This document shows positions 42,094 through 49,953 of a stretch of 64,000 bases of DNA, in pieces. The notes under the pieces are model-generated. The model saw nothing but the letters and a program-made list of their open reading frames with translations. It was not told the DNA's origin and did no database searches. The DNA is from an uncultured Bradyrhizobium sp. (GTDB lineage: Bacteria > Pseudomonadota > Alphaproteobacteria > Rhizobiales > Xanthobacteraceae), in contig NZ_CANSMR010000030.1 of assembly GCF_947648125.1 (NCBI RefSeq), forward strand, positions 23,348-87,347. The letters are read 5' to 3'. A program made the translations under genes and the position numbers. Every line of letters begins with the position of its first letter. Position 1 is the first letter of the stretch.

Positions 42094-43371
42094 TTATCCG
42101 GGCTTGCCGCGCCGGCTGCGGATGAAGTGGACGGCGCCGCGCGCGGCCTCGTAGGCGGAATTGTTCAGCGTCAGCGCGGCATGGACGGCGGCGACCAGCG
42201 GATCGCGCCGCCGCAGCGGCAGCAGCACGTCGCCGATCGCGAAGCGGCCGCGCCAGATCGGGTCGATCATGGGGTGGCCGGGCGCCGCGGTGGAATCGGC
42301 CGAATTGATCGCGGGATCGGCGCAGAGATAGCGCGTCAGCTCCAGCGTCAATTGCGCGCCCGGCGAATGCTTCGCAAAGCGCTCGTCGATGCCGATCTTG
42401 AAGAAGAACGCGCGGTCCTGGTGGCGCACCACGATGCCGCCTGCGACCGGTGTGCCGCCCGAATGCAGCATGACGATCTCGCAGCGGCCGGTCTCGGCCA
42501 GCGCCGACGTCGCGCGGCGGATGAAGGCGGCGTCGCCGGCATGCTGGCTGAGCGCGGTGCCGCGCTGGCCCTTCCAGCCACCGGCTTCGAGCGCAAGGAA
42601 AGTCTCGAGCGCCGCCGCAACTTCGCGCGGCGTGCGGGCGACGTCGAAGCGCACCGCGCCGTGGTCGGACAGGCGATGGCGCTGCCGGCGCAGCTCCTTC
42701 AGCTTCTTGGGCCCGAGCGCGTCGCGCAGCAGTTCATCGGCATCGCGTGTCGCATCGAGCTGGGCGCGCTGATAGGTGCTCAGCAGGCGCGGCTGCAAAC
42801 CGTCGCGCGCGAGCACCGCGCGGATCGCCGCCATGGCCGGGCCTTCGAGCGACATGGTGCGCAGGATCAGCGCATGCGCGCCCGCATTGCGCGCCTGCTG
42901 CAGCATCTTGCCGGCGGCCTGCTCGGCGGCATTGCGGTCGAGCAGCGGTGTGCACAGCGTGCCGTAGGGTTCGGCGCCGACCAGCGCGGGCAGCGGGATC
43001 CGGTAGATTCGCAGCAATGGCACGACCGGCAACAACCCGATCAATTGCCCGGCATCGCCGGTGGCGCTGAGGAGCGATGCGCCGGTGCGGCCGCGCGCGG
43101 AGGCATCGACCGCCAATTCCCAGTCGGGCTGGTAGTAGCCATTGGCCTCGATCGCGCGCTCGGCAAGCGCACGCCATGCGCCGACCGGTGCGGCCGACAG
43201 CGGCGGCAACGCGCGATCGTCCGTGGCATCCTTGCGCGATGCACGGCGGATCATTGCCTGGTCAGCAATATCGGCCACGTCCCATGTTTCCCCGGTCTGC
43301 AAGGCTGGTCGGCCTAGCGAGGGCAACGCTAGCGGAAAGAAATGGAAAATGCCGTTGAGGCCATCCGGCAA
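42094..43371 (-). CDS. GNAT-fold acetyltransferase (BioF2-like/CelD-like)
   Basis: 425 aa. Central GNAT-like core: LRRQRHRLSDHGAVRFDVAR, ALETFLALEAGGWKGQRGTA (about 235-255), then AGGIVVRHQDRAFFFKIGID, typical of the Acetyltransf_6 family linked to polysaccharide or lipid modification. The ATG at 43254 would give a shorter protein; neither has a clear ribosome site. Substrate unknown. Confidence 0.82.
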   Translation of the reverse strand: MPDGLNGIFHFFPLALPSLGRPALQTGETWDVADIADQAMIRRASRKDATDDRALPPLSAAPVGAWRALAERAIEANGYYQPDWELAVDASARGRTGASLLSATGDAGQLIGLLPVVPLLRIYRIPLPALVGAEPYGTLCTPLLDRNAAEQAAGKMLQQARNAGAHALILRTMSLEGPAMAAIRAVLARDGLQPRLLSTYQRAQLDATRDADELLRDALGPKKLKELRRQRHRLSDHGAVRFDVARTPREVAAALETFLALEAGGWKGQRGTALSQHAGDAAFIRRATSALAETGRCEIVMLHSGGTPVAGGIVVRHQDRAFFFKIGIDERFAKHSPGAQLTLELTRYLCADPAINSADSTAAPGHPMIDPIWRGRFAIGDVLLPLRRRDPLVAAVHAALTLNNSAYEAARGAVHFIRSRRGKPG

Positions 43372-43455
43372 TTTGAGCGGTCATGTTAACGGGGCGTTCA
43401 GCATACCGCCGCGCCTATCCCGAGGCGCGGCGCTCACACGGCAAGCGAGCCCGGC

Positions 43456-44097
43456 CTATGACCGTTCCGCTTCCATCTGCCGCAGGGCAGCCTTGAGCAG
43501 AAGCGTGAGGCAATCCTTGGCCTCGGGAATGCTTCGGTTCGGATAGGTGCGCAGCGACTGCCACATCTCCCAGTCGACCAGCGTCGCAAGGGCAACGAGC
43601 CATTTCTGCCGTGCCTCGGCGGACACCTGCTCGAGTTCAGTCGCGAACCACTGGCCGACCACGTCGCGAAACGCCTTGCGCACCCGCAGACGATGCTTCT
43701 GCAGCAGCGGCGAGGTTTCGATCATCGCGTTGGAGGCCCGACGATGCGGCGTCATTCGCTCCAGCGCCTGGGCCCGCATGTCGATGAACTGCGCAACGCG
43801 GATGTCAACCGCGCCGTGCAAGACGGATTTCGCAGGCGGCGGCTCGATCGATTCAGGGGGCGTCAACTCGTCCAGCACCGCCTGCGTAAGTTGTCCCTTC
43901 TCCGGGAAATGCAGAAACAGCGTGCGTATCGAAACGCCGGCCCGCTCCGCGATCTGCTGCGCCGATGGACGTGCCGAGCCCTCATTCTGGAGCGCGATGC
44001 ACGCGGAGACGATATTGCCGCGGGTGACCTGCGTGCGCTGCCGCCGGCCGTCGGCCGACTTGGCGGAAGAGAGACCTGAGGTCGAGCGGGAAACCAT
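43456..44097 (-). CDS. TetR-family regulator of the adjacent transport locus
   Basis: 213 aa from the ATG at 44097 (GAAGGA upstream; an upstream TTG at 44115 is less likely). Helix-turn-helix GNIVSACIALQNEGSARPSA, QQIAERAGVSIRTLFLHFPE (about 27-70). The C-terminal domain is generic. It diverges from two promoters with near-identical palindromes (44284 and 45023), which are its likely targets. Confidence 0.88.
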   Translation of the reverse strand: MVSRSTSGLSSAKSADGRRQRTQVTRGNIVSACIALQNEGSARPSAQQIAERAGVSIRTLFLHFPEKGQLTQAVLDELTPPESIEPPPAKSVLHGAVDIRVAQFIDMRAQALERMTPHRRASNAMIETSPLLQKHRLRVRKAFRDVVGQWFATELEQVSAEARQKWLVALATLVDWEMWQSLRTYPNRSIPEAKDCLTLLLKAALRQMEAERS

Positions 44098-44253
44098 GCA
44101 ATCGCGGTCCTTCAAAAGCTTGATTGCCTCTTAGCAAAATCGAGCACGAGAAAATATTCGCGGCTAGCCAGAGAGCGGATTTTTCCCGTTACGGCAAGTC
44201 CTTCGCCTCCCACGTCTTGCGAGACCGCGATGTGTCAAGGCGCCGACGCCGGC

Positions 44254-44299
44254 TTGACACCGCTCGCGCGGGCGGAATATATCTGCATAAAGATATGCA
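44254..44299 (+). promoter_or_regulatory. Promoter with TGCAT-N6-ATGCA operator, copy 1
   Basis: TTGACA (44254-44259), 18 bp, TATATC (44278-44283), then TGCATAAAGATATGCA (44284-44299) immediately after -10, where a repressor would block initiation. Confidence 0.82.
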
Positions 44300-44352
44300 A
44301 ATACATTCTCGGACGGAACGTGTCCGGGGAGGAGCCGATCGGGGAGGAGCCA

Positions 44353-44970
44353 TTGCCGGATACCAATTATCGCGTGCTGCGGTTTGACGAGCTGATCGTT
44401 CAACCCAACCGCGGCGAGGAGACCGCCGCGACGCTCAAGGCCGACGGTGCGCCACCCCGTGCGCAGCTGCTCGGCGTCTTCGTGCCGCTGATCGGTGTCT
44501 CAAGCAACGTCGTCACCGTCGCCACCAGCTGGACCGGCGAACCGGCGCCGCATGCCGATCAAGGCGCAAACCTCGTCGGCGTCCGAAGCCGGCTGTTCGA
44601 CGTGCTGGCGCGCGGACAGGAGCCATGCTCCGCCGAGGGCATCTACACCCATCGCTGGTTCGTTGTTGCGCCGGATCAGGTGCAGGCGCTGACGGAGATG
44701 AGCGTCGAGGCGTGGAAATCGTCGGAAGCCGACACTGCGATGCGGATCACCGGCTTCTGGCGCTGCCGCGAGCCTAACGCTAAGGGCGAGGCGGTGGTGT
44801 TGATGATCGTGAATTATCCCAGTCTCGCAGCATGGGATGAGAGCCGCTACTGGAAGCCGAAACCCGCGCACCAGGCCCAGCCGAACCGCAATGTCTGGGG
44901 CGGACTGTTTGCGCGGCGGCGCGAGATCCTGCGCGATTCCTGGGTCACGGTGCACCGGCTGGCAACCTAG
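44353..44970 (+). CDS. NIPSNAP-like (dimeric alpha/beta barrel) hypothetical protein
   Basis: 205 aa from a TTG at 44353, preceded by GGGGAGGAG; a longer frame from 44230 would run across the promoter and operator. NYRVLRFDELIVQPNRGEET and YTHRWFVVAPDQVQALTEMS suggest two ferredoxin-like barrels similar to NIPSNAP, but the match is weak. First gene of the TetR-controlled locus. Its product may handle a reactive intermediate. Confidence 0.65.
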   Translation: MPDTNYRVLRFDELIVQPNRGEETAATLKADGAPPRAQLLGVFVPLIGVSSNVVTVATSWTGEPAPHADQGANLVGVRSRLFDVLARGQEPCSAEGIYTHRWFVVAPDQVQALTEMSVEAWKSSEADTAMRITGFWRCREPNAKGEAVVLMIVNYPSLAAWDESRYWKPKPAHQAQPNRNVWGGLFARRREILRDSWVTVHRLAT

Positions 44971-44992
44971 CGTGTGAAGCATCACCGGCGGC

Positions 44993-45038
44993 TTGACATC
45001 GCTCGAACCGCAAAATTATAACTGCATAAAAATATGCA
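44993..45038 (+). promoter_or_regulatory. Promoter with TGCAT-N6-ATGCA operator, copy 2
   Basis: TTGACA (44993-44998), 18 bp, TATAAC (45017-45022), then TGCATAAAAATATGCA (45023-45038). Same design and spacing as copy 1, and the flanks (GCTTGACA..CGCTCG) are also similar. Confidence 0.85.
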
Positions 45039-45060
45039 ATAATACTTCGGGAGGAGCGCC

Positions 45061-45168
45061 ATGTCGTTCAGCGGCAACATGAGATCGCGGACTGGTCCGG
45101 CGGTCGTGGTTCTCCGGCACATCGAAGGTGCCCGCCGTCCGCTGTCAGCGCGTGTCGCTTGCGACTGA
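45061..45168 (+). CDS. 35-codon ORF between the operator and the MFS gene
   Basis: ATG at 45061 with an excellent ribosome site (GGGAGGAGCGCC) and stop at 45168, 10 bp before the MFS start. Peptide MSFSGNMRSRTGPAVVVLRH and 15 more residues, basic, no signal or membrane helix. It may be a leader peptide, a short protein or the remnant of a lost gene. Confidence 0.5.
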   Translation: MSFSGNMRSRTGPAVVVLRHIEGARRPLSARVACD

Positions 45169-45178
45169 CGAGGACAGC

Positions 45179-46447
45179 ATGGCGCAGCAGATCATGGATC
45201 CCGGCTGGAAGGTCGTCATCGGCTCGGGAATTGGCATTTCATTCGGCGCCGCGCCGATCTTTACCGCGGGCTTCGCGCATCTGACCGGCGCAATGGCGCA
45301 AGACTACGGCTGGAGCCAGGCCGAGGTCGCGCGGGCCGCGACCATCGTGCTGTCGTCGACGATGGTCGCCTATTTGTTCTGCGCGTGGCCGCTCGATCGT
45401 CTGGGATCGCGAAAGTTCGCGCTGATCAGCATTGCCCTGTTCGCGGTGTCGCTCGTCATCCTGAGCAAGGTTGGAAATTCGCTGCTGCAGTTCTATCTCG
45501 CGGCCGCATTGTTCGGCTTCGTCGGCGCGGGCACCAATGTCGTGTCCTATGCAAAGGCGATCTCCCGCTGGTTCGATCAGCGACGCGGCCTGGCGCTCGG
45601 TCTCGCCGCGAGTGCGCAGGCGGCCGGCAGCTTCATCGTGCCGCTCGCCGCGCACGGGATCATCGCAAGATATGGCTGGTCGGCCTGCCTGCTCGCATTC
45701 GCCGCCTTCGAACTTGTCGTCTGCCTGCCGCTGGTGGCGTGGCTGGTGGTGGACGCTCCGCCCGCCGGCGATCCGGCGTCGAAAAGCGATCGGCCTCGGC
45801 CATCGAGTGAGACGGACGCGCCGGAAGCCGGCATCAGCGCCGCCGAGATCATCAGCACTCCGACCTTCTGGAAGCTCGCGCTTTGCTTCGCCGTGATCGG
45901 GATGTCGTTCTACGCGATCGCGCCGAACGTCATGTACATCCTCAAGCGCCGCGCCGAGGTGACCGCCGCCGATGTCGCCTGGATTCAGGCCGCCGGCGCC
46001 GTCGCCGCGCTGTTCGGGCGAATTGTCGTCGGACATCTGCTCGACCGGTTGCACGCCCGCGTCGTCGGCATCTTGACCGTCCTGCTGATGGCGCTGTCGG
46101 CGCTGATCAATGCCACCGCCGATGCATTCGCCCCGATGGTGCTTGCCTCGATCCTGATGGGGTTCTCGATCAGCGGGGAGGCGGACCTGATGCCCTATCT
46201 GGCCGGGCGCTATTTCGGCACGCGATCGGTCTCGAAGGTCTTCAGCTGGCTTTTGTTTGCATTCTGCATCGGCGCGGCGATCGGCCCGGTCGCGTTCGTC
46301 TGGCTTTCGACATTGAGCGACAGCGTGGTCCTGCCGTTGCTGCTGCTGTCGGCCGTGCAGATCGTTCCCGTGATGCTGTTCCTGTCGCTTGGCCGCTACC
46401 GGACGCCGTCCGAACGCGTCCAGGGCCTTGCCGTCGCGCTGACATGA
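45179..46447 (+). CDS. MFS transporter (oxalate/formate antiporter-like)
   Basis: 422 aa from the ATG at 45179 (GAGGACAGC upstream). Twelve membrane segments. DYGWSQAEVARAATIVLSST and SRWFDQRRGLALGLAASAQA (about 130-150) are typical of the monocarboxylate/oxalate-formate antiporter branch. The second half starts after a hydrophilic loop (about 200-220). Imports or exports a small acid; substrate unknown. Precedes the DUF1254 gene by 33 bp. Confidence 0.88.
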   Translation: MAQQIMDPGWKVVIGSGIGISFGAAPIFTAGFAHLTGAMAQDYGWSQAEVARAATIVLSSTMVAYLFCAWPLDRLGSRKFALISIALFAVSLVILSKVGNSLLQFYLAAALFGFVGAGTNVVSYAKAISRWFDQRRGLALGLAASAQAAGSFIVPLAAHGIIARYGWSACLLAFAAFELVVCLPLVAWLVVDAPPAGDPASKSDRPRPSSETDAPEAGISAAEIISTPTFWKLALCFAVIGMSFYAIAPNVMYILKRRAEVTAADVAWIQAAGAVAALFGRIVVGHLLDRLHARVVGILTVLLMALSALINATADAFAPMVLASILMGFSISGEADLMPYLAGRYFGTRSVSKVFSWLLFAFCIGAAIGPVAFVWLSTLSDSVVLPLLLLSAVQIVPVMLFLSLGRYRTPSERVQGLAVALT

Positions 46448-46480
46448 GCCCGTATCGATAGCCCCAGCCGGAGAAGAACA

Positions 46481-47761
46481 ATGACGCTCAGGGATTTGCC
46501 GCAGACATCTGCCGGCGCACCGATATCCGAGCCGATCCCGGAGGAAGCCCGCCTGGCCGCTGCGGCGGGCGAGGCCTTCGTCTATGCGTTGCCCCTGATC
46601 GAGATGGCCGCGGTCCGTCGTAACTCACTTGGCCGCACCGGGCTACAGAACACGCTGTCGCATCAGCGCGAGTTGATCGATCACCGGGCGCGCTGGGTCA
46701 CGACGCCGAACAACGACACGCTGTATTCGGTCGCATGGCTCGATCTGACGCAGGGCGCCGTCCGGCTGACGATCCCGCCGACGGGAGACCGTTATTTCTC
46801 CGCCGCGCTGATGGACATGTACACCAACAACAATGCGGTGCTCGGCACCAGGACGATCGGCAATGCCGGCGGCACGTTCACGATCATCGGACCGGACCAG
46901 ACCGGCTCGGGCCCCGATGTCGTCCGTGTCGCGACCCCGCATGCGTGGCTTCTGATCAGAACATTGGTCGATGGCGCCGCGGATCTCGCAACCGCACGCC
47001 GGCTTCAGGACGGCTTCAAGCTGGAGGGCCCGTCAGGGAGCCCGCCCAACGAGCATGCGGAGCGCAACGCGGCCGCGCCGGCGTTGTTCGCGAGCATTCA
47101 GGGCTTGATGGCGTCGGACCCGCCCCCGGCGACCGATACCGCCATTCTGCGTCGGATCGCAGCCTCGCTCCAGCTGCCGTCGCCGGCGGCCGCGGAGGCG
47201 ATTGCCCAGGGCGTCGCCGTAGCGCGGACGGCACTGATGTCCGGCGGCAGACGATTGGAATTCATCGACGGCTGGAGCTATCCGCGCGCCAACCTCGGCA
47301 ATTTCGATCAGGACTATCGCTATCGCGCCGCCATCGCCTTGTGGGGCATCGGGGCGCTGCCGGTCGCCGAGGCGATGTACATGCGCGCCGCGGGAAATCT
47401 GGAGAACGGCTTCTTCGACGGTGCGGCCGACTATCAGCTTCACTTGCCCGCCAGACTGCCGTTGAACGGTTTCTGGTCGCTGACGATGTACGAAGTCGCC
47501 GACGACAATCAGTTGTTCCTCACCGAGAACGCGCTGGGACGCTACGCCATCGGTGACCGCACGGACGGGCTGAGGCGCAATGCGGACGGGTCGATCACCA
47601 TCTGGATCGGCCGCAACGATCCAGGCGGCGATCGGACCGCCAACTGGCTGCCGGCGCCGAAGCGCGGACCGTTCAGCCTGATCATGCGCTGCTACCTTCC
47701 GCGTCAGGAGATCCTGGCGGGACGCTGGCGCTTGCCGCCAGTCCGGGAGGCCGCCGGCTAG
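46481..47761 (+). CDS. DUF1254/DUF1214 protein
   Basis: 426 aa without clear signal peptide. DUF1254: AGEAFVYALPLIEMAAVRR and TPNNDTLYSVAWLDLTQG (about 27-90); DUF1214 at the C-terminus: LPLNGFWSLTMYEVADDNQL, then GRYAIGDRT and IGRNDPGG (about 325-400). Family members occur in envelope and transport loci; function unknown. Between the MFS gene and the double-barrel outer-membrane protein, on the same transcript. Confidence 0.9.
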   Translation: MTLRDLPQTSAGAPISEPIPEEARLAAAAGEAFVYALPLIEMAAVRRNSLGRTGLQNTLSHQRELIDHRARWVTTPNNDTLYSVAWLDLTQGAVRLTIPPTGDRYFSAALMDMYTNNNAVLGTRTIGNAGGTFTIIGPDQTGSGPDVVRVATPHAWLLIRTLVDGAADLATARRLQDGFKLEGPSGSPPNEHAERNAAAPALFASIQGLMASDPPPATDTAILRRIAASLQLPSPAAAEAIAQGVAVARTALMSGGRRLEFIDGWSYPRANLGNFDQDYRYRAAIALWGIGALPVAEAMYMRAAGNLENGFFDGAADYQLHLPARLPLNGFWSLTMYEVADDNQLFLTENALGRYAIGDRTDGLRRNADGSITIWIGRNDPGGDRTANWLPAPKRGPFSLIMRCYLPRQEILAGRWRLPPVREAAG

Positions 47762-47826
47762 AGCAATCAACGATCCGAATGGATCAACAGGGGCGGATCG
47801 ATAACAATAAACACAAGGGGGCGAGG

Positions 47827-49947
47827 ATGATGCGGAGGGGCGTACTCCCGGGCGCAGTGGCCGGGTTGTTCTGCATGCTGGCAGCGGCGCAGGCTGCCGA
47901 TCAAACGACCGATACCGCGCGCGAGATGCCGAAGAAGGCCGTGACGCTGAAGGCGCCGCCGGCCGAGAAGCCGTTCTTTCTGGTCAACGACAACCGCGTC
48001 ACCGTTTCGCAGTTTTCGGGAGGCGTTCCCGGCTACGCCAAGAACTCGCAGAGCTCGACGCTCGCCTACACGCACTATGACACCTGGGCCTATGGCAGCA
48101 ACAGCTTCTCGCTGTTGACGTCGAAATACGATCATGGGGCGGCCACCGCGCCATGCCTCGGATCCGTGCTCGCTCCGACCGGGCGATGCGCCGGTGGCGT
48201 GGCGGCTCTGGCCTCGATCCGCAGCACATTCGGATGGAACGAACTGTTCGACACCAATGCGTTCTCCGTCGGCCCGTTGACCAACATCTCGTTTCTCGTC
48301 GGGGCCGACGCTTCGCTCTCGAACATCTTCACCGCATCCAGCAACTACGACGTGCTTGCCGGTCTGCAGTTCGGCTTCAGCCTGCCGTACAAGGGCTATT
48401 TCAACGTCAGTCCAATGTACTTCCAGCGGATGCAGCACGGCGCTCAGCTCATGCCTCCAAGCTTCGGCGGCCCTGTGTCGATGCCGCCGCCTTATCCCGG
48501 CCTTCCCGACGGCGTGATGCACTTCTCGCCGACCTGGGGATTGGATTTCAACTACTACATGGATCTCGGCTTCCTGCCCGAGACCCTGCAATATTTCTCG
48601 ATCAGCGGGCGCGCGGCGATCCGCGGCGCGGACGGCAACGGCGGCTACGGCCCTTATCCAAGGAGCCCGCTCAGCAACCGGACCACCGGTTACGCACTCG
48701 AGCCGGTCCGCCTGACGCTCGACGCCGGCAAGCTGTTCTGGGGCGCGAGCTATGCCCACCTCGTCGACGTCTGGGCCGCCTGGCGATATGAAAAGAACAT
48801 CAGCGGCTATGCCGAGGCCTATGACACGTCCTGCATCACCAAGGGCGTCTACAATGGCAGTTGTTCCAGCAACGGCATCTACTACGGCATGACCGTGAAG
48901 CTCGGGGCGCCGGTGCCGGGAACGCCAGCCCTGTCGCCGTTCGGCACGCCGTTCTTCACCAGCGTCGACAACAGCTTCACCTACGGCGTGCTGCCGAGCG
49001 CGACCTCTCCCGGTGAAACCGCAAAGACCGTCAAGCAGGTCTACGCCTTCACCCACACCGATAGCTGGGCCTATGGCACCAACCGTCTCTATGCCGAGCT
49101 GCTGAAGTCCGATCACCGGGATCCGGCTTCGCCCTGTTCGGCGGTCTACAGCCATCCGGCCTTTGGCGTCACTGCGCCTTGTTCGGGCAACATGGAGATC
49201 AACGCCTCGCTGCGCAGCACGATCGGGTTCAACGAAGCGTTCAACACCACGGCGTTCAGGGCAGGGGCGCTGCGCAACGTGTCCTTCGAGATCGGCGCCG
49301 ATGGACGGACGACGCTGGGCTATGCGGCGCCGGCCAAGGAAGCGATCGTCGCCGGTCTGCAATTTGCGTTCGACTTGCCGTTCAAGAGTTATTTGACGAT
49401 CGCTCCGCTCTATTATCAGGAGTGGAATCATTCGGCCTATGCGTATCCGAACAACGCAGGCAACAGTCCGTATGGCGTCGGACTATACGGTGTTCCACCC
49501 TACAAGGGCCTGATGCCGGCCGGCTTCACCGGAACGGTCGACGGCAATCTGCATTACGATCCGACCTGGGCGTTGGAGATCGATTACGGCAGCGCGCTCG
49601 ATTTCCTGCCGGAGGGCCTGCGCTACTTCTCGCTGAGCGGACATGTCGGCATCTACGGACCAAAGGGCAACGGCGCCTATGGTGGCTACACGCTTCCGTC
49701 GAGCTGGAACACCACAACGGAGATCAATGCCGAGCCGGTCCGGCTGAGCTTTGACGCCAGCAAGGCGCTTTGGGGTGCGAAATACGCGCATTTCGTGGAG
49801 GCCTTCGTGGCGTACCGTTACTGGCACAACAAGTTCGGCCTTGACGGCAGCAACGCCGCCAACGGCATCTGCTTCTTTGCCAACGGTACGAGCAACAAGA
49901 GCTGCACCGAACAGACGGTCTACACGGGAGTGACGATGAGGTTCTGA
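47827..49947 (+). CDS. Predicted outer-membrane protein made of two homologous halves
   Basis: 706 aa from the ATG at 47827 (GGGGGCGAGG upstream). Signal peptide about 1-24 (VAGLFCMLAAAQAAD). Residues about 55-360 and 375-706 are homologous: YTHYDTWAYGSN with FTHTDSWAYGTN, GLQFGFSLPYKGYFNVSPMY with GLQFAFDLPFKSYLTIAPLY, FLPETLQYFSISG with FLPEGLRYFSLSG, and AGKLFWGASYAHLVDV with ASKALWGAKYAHFVEA. Alternating aromatic strands and a final Phe point to a beta barrel; each half would be about 12-14 strands. Each half also ends with a Cys pair. Probably a channel serving the MFS transporter. Last gene of the locus. Confidence 0.8.
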   Translation: MMRRGVLPGAVAGLFCMLAAAQAADQTTDTAREMPKKAVTLKAPPAEKPFFLVNDNRVTVSQFSGGVPGYAKNSQSSTLAYTHYDTWAYGSNSFSLLTSKYDHGAATAPCLGSVLAPTGRCAGGVAALASIRSTFGWNELFDTNAFSVGPLTNISFLVGADASLSNIFTASSNYDVLAGLQFGFSLPYKGYFNVSPMYFQRMQHGAQLMPPSFGGPVSMPPPYPGLPDGVMHFSPTWGLDFNYYMDLGFLPETLQYFSISGRAAIRGADGNGGYGPYPRSPLSNRTTGYALEPVRLTLDAGKLFWGASYAHLVDVWAAWRYEKNISGYAEAYDTSCITKGVYNGSCSSNGIYYGMTVKLGAPVPGTPALSPFGTPFFTSVDNSFTYGVLPSATSPGETAKTVKQVYAFTHTDSWAYGTNRLYAELLKSDHRDPASPCSAVYSHPAFGVTAPCSGNMEINASLRSTIGFNEAFNTTAFRAGALRNVSFEIGADGRTTLGYAAPAKEAIVAGLQFAFDLPFKSYLTIAPLYYQEWNHSAYAYPNNAGNSPYGVGLYGVPPYKGLMPAGFTGTVDGNLHYDPTWALEIDYGSALDFLPEGLRYFSLSGHVGIYGPKGNGAYGGYTLPSSWNTTTEINAEPVRLSFDASKALWGAKYAHFVEAFVAYRYWHNKFGLDGSNAANGICFFANGTSNKSCTEQTVYTGVTMRF

Positions 49948-49953
49948 GAAGAT

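Noticed and set aside
42091-43317. 408-aa open frame on the plus strand
   Set aside because: Opposite the acetyltransferase gene; Arg/Gln/Gly-rich with no domain.
47767-49431. 554-aa open frame on the minus strand
   Set aside because: Antisense to the double-barrel gene, which has signal peptide and repeats; no motif in the antisense product.
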